Positions 1 to 3,581 of a stretch of 5,285 bases of DNA are shown piece by piece. Positions within the stretch are counted from its first letter, which is position 1. Each line of letters starts with the position of its first letter. This DNA comes from Nitrospira sp. (GTDB lineage Bacteria; Nitrospirota; Nitrospiria; Nitrospirales; Nitrospiraceae). The stretch spans positions 1 to 5,285 of the forward strand of contig JANYAJ010000382.1 in the NCBI GenBank assembly GCA_025361385.1. Reading direction: 5' to 3'. The notes beneath the pieces are model-generated. The model had not been told where the DNA came from. It was given only the letters and a program-made list of their open reading frames with translations, and made no database searches. The translations under genes and the position numbers were made by a program.

Positions 1-116
1 TGGCGAATCGCCGCCAGGACCGGGAGCTCAATGATCGCATCTGCGAGGACTGATGCTGGGATTCCACAGAGAAGGGTGAGGACGAGTGTACAAATGGCAG
101 CAAGATGACGTGGCAT
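1..116 (-). CDS. Secreted protein of unknown function, N-terminal fragment
   Basis: The reverse strand opens with ATG at 116-114 and stays open to the left edge, giving 38 codons and two extra bases. The reading begins MPRHLAAICTLVLTLLCG and continues IPASVLADAIIELPVLAAIR. This is a textbook Sec signal peptide: one basic residue (R3) plus H4, a hydrophobic core at about residues 5-17, and an A-x-A-like site (V-L-A before D26), so cleavage after about residue 25 is likely. A Shine-Dalgarno sequence GAAGGAG (plus-strand 124-130) lies 7 nt before the ATG, which fixes the start. The mature protein should be periplasmic, outer-membrane or extracellular. Only about 13 mature residues are visible, too few to name a family. 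The gene is transcribed divergently from the pentapeptide gene. Confidence 0.75.
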   Translation of the reverse strand, partial: MPRHLAAICTLVLTLLCGIPASVLADAIIELPVLAAIR

Positions 117-123
117 CGTGGGG

Positions 124-130
124 CTCCTTC
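124..130 (-). promoter_or_regulatory. Ribosome binding site of the left-edge secreted protein
   Basis: Read on the minus strand this is GAAGGAG, close to the ideal anti-16S complement, with a 7-nt spacer to ATG at 116. It is the main reason for accepting a coding region so short within the window. Confidence 0.75.
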
Positions 131-137
131 GTGGGAT

Positions 138-198
138 GAAACGCTGAGCGATGAACGATGATGAGAGGCACGATTGTCCCTTCATCGTTCCGCGTTTC
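138..198 (-). promoter_or_regulatory. Nested inverted repeat in the divergent intergenic region (possible 5' UTR hairpin)
   Basis: GAAACGC (138-144) is complementary to GCGTTTC (192-198). Inside it, GAACGATG (153-160) is complementary to CATCGTTC (183-190). The two perfect stems (7 and 8 bp) are nested and separated by an asymmetric internal loop (8 nt versus 1 nt), with a 22-nt apical loop. If the minus-strand gene starts transcription near 217, the structure sits in its leader, 7 nt before the ribosome binding site. It could equally be a DNA operator between the divergent genes. The pairing is seen directly; the role is inferred. Confidence 0.4.
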
Positions 199-223
199 TC
201 GTTCAGCGCTGTTCGCTCTCGAA

Positions 224-232
224 AGTGTAGCA
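224..232 (-). promoter_or_regulatory. Candidate extended -10 promoter for the left-edge gene
   Basis: Minus strand reads TGCTACACT: an extended TGn followed by TACACT, which matches four of six positions of TATAAT. No good -35 lies at the expected distance, as is allowed for extended -10 promoters. A start near position 217 would give a leader of about 100 nt containing the nested inverted repeat. Motif evidence only. Confidence 0.3.
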
Positions 233-271
233 ATTTCTGTTGGGTCGTACAGTCATTCAGCGGTTCTTGTC

Positions 272-300
272 TTGCGTTGGACCGTGGCATTCCGTATAAG
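272..300 (+). promoter_or_regulatory. Candidate sigma-70-type promoter directly before the pentapeptide gene
   Basis: TTGCGT (272-277) and TATAAG (295-300) are separated by exactly 17 nt. The predicted +1 is about 307, one base before ATG at 308, so the message would be essentially leaderless. The end of the -10 box also overlaps AAGGG (298-302), which could instead be a Shine-Dalgarno sequence with a 5-nt spacer. Both readings support the start at 308; they differ on whether transcription starts here or further upstream. Confidence 0.4.
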
Positions 301-307
301 GGCCTGC

Positions 308-1369
308 ATGATAAATCGGATATGTGGATGGATCATCGTAGGCGGGATGGCTCTTCTCGGGCTGCCGATCGGTGCCGTGGCGTCAAACTGTTCGGTGGAG
401 CAGTCTGCTTCAGGGCCGGGAGTGGCGTTCATGCTGCATGTGGGCGCGGACTGCACGGAACCGGAGCGAGAGGCGCGAGCGGTGGATGCAACGCAGCTGC
501 TCCAGGCGCTCAAGGAGGGGAAGGGTATCGATCTCTCAGGGGTGGTGGTTCGCGGCGACCTGTCGCTGGATACCTTGCCCGTGGGTCCGTTGCCGTCCGA
601 GCTTGAGGGGATGAAGGAACTGCAGGGGCGGGAGGTCCGCGTGATTGCCGGTTCCATGACGATCGTCAATTCGGTGGTGCGCGGAGCGATCAGGCATCAA
701 TCGAGGCAAGGGCTGCTGGTAGTGAAGGGGCCTGTGACGTTCAGCGGGACCAAGTTCGAGCAGATCGTGGATCTCTCACAATCTCTGTTCGTGCAGCCTG
801 TGACGTTGTCAGGCGCGGTGTTCTTGCAAGAGAGCTATTTTGTGCAGGGGCGATTTTTGCGCGACCTCTTTGCGGAGAAGACGGCCTTTGGCCCCCATAC
901 GAGATTCCATCGATCCGTCTTTCACGGGCCGGTGACATTCCAGCAATCGGGGTTTAATGGGCTGGTGGAGTTCTTGGAAGTGGTCTTCGAGAAGGATGCG
1001 AATCTGTCGCGTACCTATTTCAAGTTGGGTACCGGGTTTTCCGGAAGCCGGTTCCAGGGTTTGGCGGATTTCTCTGAAGCCACGTTCGACCGGGAGGCGT
1101 TCTTTACCTTTACCCTGTTCGAGGGAGACGCCTATTTCCGCCGGGCGACGTTCCGATCGACGGCGGATTTTTCCGATGCGAAATTTAAAGGGCGAGAGGA
1201 CTTTTTTAAAGTCTTTTTCGAACAGGGTCCGCTATTTACCAGAGCGACCAGATCGGCGTCAGGACAGGCCCCCCTGGGGCTCGAAAATCAGACCGTGCAG
1301 TATGCGATCATCCTCTCCCTCCTGATCTTCAGTGCCATGCTGATCGCCTATCTGATTCGTTCGCGGTGA
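308..1369 (+). CDS. Exported, membrane-anchored pentapeptide-repeat (11-residue variant) protein
   Basis: The protein has 353 residues. The frame is open back to 158, but ATG 308 is preferred because it begins a clean signal peptide (MINRICGWIIVGGMALLG, then LPIGAVA with cleavage after about residue 25) and has AAGGG 5 nt upstream. Residues 26-70 form a short N-terminal region with C28 and C49, which could make a disulfide in the periplasm. Residues 73-86 (IDLSGVVVRGDLSL) resemble the lead-in of many pentapeptide solenoids. From residue 145 to 310 an F-x4-F-x5 pattern repeats without a break, the Phe-rich style of the Pentapeptide_3 type; such repeats fold as a right-handed quadrilateral beta-helix. 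Residues 330-350 are a hydrophobic transmembrane segment followed by RSR, so the solenoid probably faces the periplasm, tethered to the inner membrane with a short cytoplasmic tail. The family gives no specific biochemical function; binding or scaffolding is the usual guess. It lies upstream of scpA on the same strand with a 79-nt gap to the preferred scpA start. Confidence 0.85.
   Translation: MINRICGWIIVGGMALLGLPIGAVASNCSVEQSASGPGVAFMLHVGADCTEPEREARAVDATQLLQALKEGKGIDLSGVVVRGDLSLDTLPVGPLPSELEGMKELQGREVRVIAGSMTIVNSVVRGAIRHQSRQGLLVVKGPVTFSGTKFEQIVDLSQSLFVQPVTLSGAVFLQESYFVQGRFLRDLFAEKTAFGPHTRFHRSVFHGPVTFQQSGFNGLVEFLEVVFEKDANLSRTYFKLGTGFSGSRFQGLADFSEATFDREAFFTFTLFEGDAYFRRATFRSTADFSDAKFKGREDFFKVFFEQGPLFTRATRSASGQAPLGLENQTVQYAIILSLLIFSAMLIAYLIRSR
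740..1237 (+). repeat. Tandem 33-bp-phase coding repeat (11-residue Phe repeat)
   Basis: This encodes residues 145-310 of the pentapeptide protein. Every eleventh residue from 150 to 304 (15 positions) is Phe. The companion register (145, 156, 167 ... 310, 16 positions) is Phe in twelve cases, Leu in three and Ala once (189). The approximate unit is F-s-x-A-x-F-x-g-x-A-d. The DNA copies are diverged, so this is a protein-level repeat and not a recent tandem duplication. Confidence 0.75.
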
Positions 1370-1411
1370 CGGTGCGGTTTCCCCCTGTAACCACTACTAA
1401 TAGATGGAGGC

Positions 1412-1441
1412 TTGCTCCTCTCCCCCCAAAGCTGGTATAAG
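1412..1441 (+). promoter_or_regulatory. Candidate extended -10 promoter for scpAB
   Basis: TTGCTC (1412-1417) lies 18 nt before TATAAG (1436-1441), which is preceded by TGG at 1433-1435 and so makes an extended -10 element. The predicted +1 is about 1448, immediately before GTG at 1449. The spacing from TATAAG to the start codon is 7 nt, identical to that at the pentapeptide gene. If real, scpAB has its own promoter and a leaderless message, and the ATG at 1404 cannot be used from it. Confidence 0.4.
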
Positions 1442-1448
1442 TCCGCTT

Positions 1449-2249
1449 GTGGATAACCACTCAGACGACACCGAACAAACCGAATTGCCCTATCAGGTTC
1501 GCATCGAGAACTTTGAGGGGCCGCTTGATCTCCTGCTCCATCTGATTAAGAAGAGCGAGATCAATATCTATGACATTCCCATCCATCTGATTGCCCAGCA
1601 ATACCTCACCTATATTGAGGCGATGGAAGACCTCAACCTGACGGTCGCAGGGGAATTTCTGGTCATGGCGGCGACCCTGCTTCAGATTAAATCCAAGATG
1701 CTGCTTCCCGTCGATGAGACGGCGGTTGATGAGGAAGACGGACCGGATCCCCGCGAGGAATTGGTGCGGCGCTTGCTCGAGTATAAGCAGTTCAAAGAGG
1801 CCGCCAACCAGTTGGATGAGCACGAGCGGTTGTGGCGGGAGATCTACAGTCGTGAACAGAGCCCGACGGTCGAATTGGAGTCGGATGAGTCGCTGATGGT
1901 CGATGTCAGCTTGTTCGATCTCGTGGATGCGTTGCAGGGGATTTTGAATCGCAATCCCGGCAAGACCTTCATGGACATCCTGCCCGATAATTTGACGGTT
2001 CGGGATCGGATGAACTCAATCTTGGAAATGTTGGAAGGGCAGGAATCGGTAAACTTCGTCGATCTCTTCGAGCCGTCCTGTCATCGGCTCGTAATCATCG
2101 TCACATTTTTGGCTTTGTTGGAGCTCATGAAGCTTCGAACGGCCCGGATATTCCAGGCGGAACATTTTGGGCCGATCCTCGTGTCGCGTGCGTTTTCACT
2201 CGTACCAGACCCGGCAGAATTAGATGATGCTGAATGGAGGGGAGCATGA
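1449..2249 (+). CDS. scpA: Segregation and condensation protein A (ScpA, kleisin)
   Basis: ScpA is the kleisin of the bacterial SMC-ScpAB condensin: its N-terminal domain binds the neck of one SMC subunit, its C-terminal winged helix binds the head of the other, and its middle binds a ScpB dimer, closing a ring round DNA. Family hallmarks in this 266-residue protein are FEGPLDLLLHLI (residues 22-33), INIYDIPI (38-45), GEFLVMAATLLQIKSKMLLP (68-87), an acidic, variable linker after residue 88, and a C-terminal helix-rich winged-helix region (about 218-250, including TFLALLELMKL). The length is normal for the family. The start is uncertain. ATG at 1404 is in frame and would add 15 residues, but it has no Shine-Dalgarno sequence and its extra residues look unlike ScpA. 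GTG 1449 also lacks one, but sits 7 nt after a TATAAG box, consistent with leaderless translation. The stop overlaps the scpB start as ATGA, so the two are translationally coupled. Confidence 0.93.
   Translation: MDNHSDDTEQTELPYQVRIENFEGPLDLLLHLIKKSEINIYDIPIHLIAQQYLTYIEAMEDLNLTVAGEFLVMAATLLQIKSKMLLPVDETAVDEEDGPDPREELVRRLLEYKQFKEAANQLDEHERLWREIYSREQSPTVELESDESLMVDVSLFDLVDALQGILNRNPGKTFMDILPDNLTVRDRMNSILEMLEGQESVNFVDLFEPSCHRLVIIVTFLALLELMKLRTARIFQAEHFGPILVSRAFSLVPDPAELDDAEWRGA
2236..2240 (+). promoter_or_regulatory. Ribosome binding site that decides the scpB start
   Basis: GGAGG, followed by another purine-rich GGAG, lies 5 nt before ATG 2246. An in-frame ATG at 2234 overlaps this site and has nothing suitable upstream, so 2246 is the start. 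The site lies inside the last codons of scpA. Confidence 0.8.
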
Positions 2250-3091
2250 GCTCAACCGTGGAACAGGAAACAGTCGATATGACATTGGTGGAACCCGCGT
2301 CGGTTCTTGACGGCGGCGAGGTGCCGGAGCCTGAAGTGGTTGTTCCGGAAGCCGTTGCCGAGACGATGAGCAGCCAGGCTGTCGCCATCGATGTACGGGA
2401 GCTGAAAGCGATTCTTGAAGCCGTCTTGTTCGTGTCGCCCGAGCCGGTGCCGGTGGTGAGGCTGATGTCGATTGTGGGGACGGTCTCAAAAGCCGAAGTG
2501 CTGCAGGCTCTGGATATTCTCGCACACGACTTGGATCAGGAGGGGCGCGGCATTCAGCTGGTGCAGGTTGCAGGCGGGTATCGGCTGGTGACGAAGCAGG
2601 AGTATGGGCCCTGGTTGAAACGAATGGATAAGGCGAAGGCGGCGCAAAAGCTTTCGCGCTCCGCTCTCGAATCCCTGGCCATTATTGCCTACAAGCAGCC
2701 GCTCGTGCGGGCTGAGATTGAAGAGATTCGTGGCGTCGAAACGTCCGGTGTGTTACGCACCCTGTGCGAGCGTAAGCTGGTGCGGATCGTTGGGCGAAAA
2801 GATGTGCCAGGCCGGCCCATCATGTACGGCACCACCAAGTTCTTCCTTGAGCATTTCGGCCTACAAGACCTGACCCAGCTTCCTCCGTTGCGTGAGTTCA
2901 AAGAGCTGGGCGAATCCGAGCAGGCGCTCCTACCGATCGAGCAGGAGTCGTTGCTCACGGTCGAGACGTCAGAGCCGTCCTATTCCGAAGACCTTCCCGT
3001 CACGAGTGATCTTGTGGAAGGTGAGGCGGTATTGGCTTTTGATGTAGAGACCAACGAGACGTTGCGAGAAGAACCGGTCGAGCAAGCCTAG
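2246..3091 (+). CDS. scpB: Segregation and condensation protein B (ScpB, kite subunit)
   Basis: ScpB dimerises and clamps the central linker of ScpA, regulating SMC head engagement and loading; it acts on the nucleoid. The 281-residue protein shows the two expected winged-helix domains: about 51-120 (ELKAILEAVLFVSPEPVPV at 52-70, GGYRLVTK at 110-117) and about 135-206 (LSRSALESLAIIAYKQPLVR at 136-155, IRGVETSGVLRTL at 161-173, and GRPIMYGTTKFFLEHFGL at 189-206). These are highly typical of the family. The core is flanked by an acidic, low-complexity N-terminal extension (residues 1-48, rich in Glu, Val and Pro) and an acidic C-terminal tail (about 222-281); both are probably disordered. ATG 2246 is chosen because of GGAGG at 2236-2240 and the ATGA overlap with scpA. 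The last base of the TAG stop is also the first base of a 128-bp palindromic element. No rluB-like gene follows, though one often does elsewhere. Confidence 0.95.
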   Translation: MSSTVEQETVDMTLVEPASVLDGGEVPEPEVVVPEAVAETMSSQAVAIDVRELKAILEAVLFVSPEPVPVVRLMSIVGTVSKAEVLQALDILAHDLDQEGRGIQLVQVAGGYRLVTKQEYGPWLKRMDKAKAAQKLSRSALESLAIIAYKQPLVRAEIEEIRGVETSGVLRTLCERKLVRIVGRKDVPGRPIMYGTTKFFLEHFGLQDLTQLPPLREFKELGESEQALLPIEQESLLTVETSEPSYSEDLPVTSDLVEGEAVLAFDVETNETLREEPVEQA

Positions 3092-3218
3092 CAGGATGCT
3101 GAAAAAGTCCACCAGCATCGTTCTCGGCTCATCGAAATCCTCAACGTACCCCTGAAGGGTCCGCCTCCGGTTTCGACTCGCCTGCGGCCTTGCTGGACGG
3201 CCATTTTGAGCATCCTGC
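3091..3218. repeat. 128-bp imperfect palindromic element (MITE- or REP-like), abutting the scpB stop
   Basis: The ends are GCAGGATGCTGAAAA (3091-3105) and TTTTGAGCATCCTGC (3204-3218), complementary at 14 of 15 positions. Further nested pairings continue inwards: CCAGCA (3112-3117) with TGCTGG (3191-3196), TCGAAA (3132-3137) with TTTCGA (3171-3176), and an apical CGTACCC (3145-3151) with GGGTCCG (3157-3163), six of seven paired. The whole element can therefore fold as one long bulged hairpin, as RNA or as a cruciform. I see no target-site duplication and no coding potential. It resembles multi-copy intergenic repeats I recall from Nitrospira, but that is memory and not a search. As the 3' end of the scpAB message it could protect the transcript or help termination. 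Confidence 0.7.
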
Positions 3219-3308
3219 GAAGAGAGTTTCTCTCTTATCCCAGACGTGCAGGCCATCGAGGGTGCTGGGTTTTAAGAACATCTGCGCGTAACCTGTGCTC
3301 TAGGGTTA

Positions 3309-3336
3309 GAGAGTCCCTCTCCCCATTCTTTTTTTT
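3309..3336 (+). terminator. Weak candidate intrinsic terminator downstream of scpB
   Basis: GAGAG (3309-3313) pairs with CTCTC (3317-3321) across a TCC loop, and eight T residues follow at 3329-3336. The stem is only 5 bp and is 7 nt away from the T tract, so it is a poor match to a standard rho-independent terminator. The T8 run itself is the clearest part. Confidence 0.25.
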
Positions 3337-3351
3337 CCTACATCCGTCCGA

Positions 3352-3476
3352 AACGGGGACCTGAGCGCTCTTTGAATTGCGTACGTCTAACGAGGGCCTC
3401 AGATTCCGAAACTTCTCCATAGTGAGTAGGATGGTCGCGCGTTGCTTGAGCGCCCAAAGGCGCTCAGGGCCCCGTT
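3352..3476. other. 22-bp inverted repeat with a competing local hairpin (structured element or ncRNA candidate)
   Basis: The left arm 3352-3374 (AACGGGGACCTGAGCGC, then T, then CTTTG) is complementary to the right arm 3455-3476 (CAAAGGCGCTCAGGGCCCCGTT, written here in two halves as CAAAG and GCGCTCAGGGCCCCGTT). That gives 21 of 22 pairs with one bulged T at 3369, enclosing an 80-nt loop. The right arm also takes part in a perfect local hairpin, TGAGCGCC (3447-3454), loop CAAA, GGCGCTCA (3459-3466). The two folds share bases 3455-3466 and cannot form together. Candidates are a mobile-element remnant with terminal inverted repeats, a cis-regulatory switch, or a small RNA. I do not recognise a known family. 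Confidence 0.5.
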
Positions 3477-3504
3477 GACTCCCCTCAAGCCGCTTTGTTA
3501 GACT
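3475..3504 (+). promoter_or_regulatory. Candidate promoter of the NHL/FN3 gene
   Basis: TTGACT (3475-3480, five of six to consensus) is followed after 18 nt by TAGACT (3499-3504), with TGT at 3496-3498 forming an extended -10. The predicted start near 3511 leaves a leader of about 71 nt. The -35 box overlaps the outer end of the right arm of the inverted repeat (GTT at 3474-3476), so that structure could affect promoter access. Confidence 0.5.
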
Positions 3505-3581
3505 TCCCGTTCTCAATCTAAGTTGTTGAAAGAGGCTAAGTTCTTCGATTTCACCCGGTCCTGTCACACGAGGCACCACCA

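Larger units (their letters stand above)
3092..3581. other. Gene-free region between scpB and the NHL/FN3 gene
   Basis: This 490-nt stretch has no convincing gene on either strand. In order it contains: the 128-bp palindromic element; a small hairpin AAGAGAG-TTT-CTCTCTT (3220-3236) without a following T tract; about 70 nt in which I see nothing; a weak hairpin before a T8 tract (3309-3336); a long inverted repeat (3352-3476) that overlaps a strong local hairpin; a candidate promoter (3475-3504); and a leader of about 71 nt. The open frames that cross it lack ribosome binding sites and family resemblance. Confidence 0.6.

Noticed and set aside
158..307. A 50-residue N-terminal extension of the pentapeptide protein from ATG 158
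   Set aside because: The extra residues are not conserved-looking, would bury the signal peptide that begins at M308, and run across the candidate promoters and inverted repeat.
151..606. A 151-codon open frame on the plus strand overlapping the start of the pentapeptide gene
   Set aside because: It is rich in Arg, Gly and Cys in the manner of an out-of-frame reading, has no ribosome binding site, and overlaps a better-supported gene.
1406..1418. GGAG-CTCC mini-hairpin before scpA as a terminator of the pentapeptide gene
   Set aside because: The stem is only 4 bp and is followed by a C-rich tract, not T residues.
1404..1448. ATG 1404 as the scpA start
   Set aside because: It has no Shine-Dalgarno sequence, its 15 residues do not resemble ScpA, and it would lie upstream of the candidate transcript start. 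It remains possible if transcription begins further upstream.
2969..3256. A 95-codon minus-strand frame across the end of scpB and the palindromic element
   Set aside because: It overlaps scpB antisense and reads through the repeat; such frames commonly arise from palindromic repeats and no ribosome binding site is present.
3431..3478. A 15-residue Arg-rich mini-ORF (MVARCLSAQRRSGPR) inside the inverted repeat, as a leader peptide
   Set aside because: The only AGG lies directly against the ATG, too close to serve as a ribosome binding site, and the best promoter lies downstream of the ORF start.
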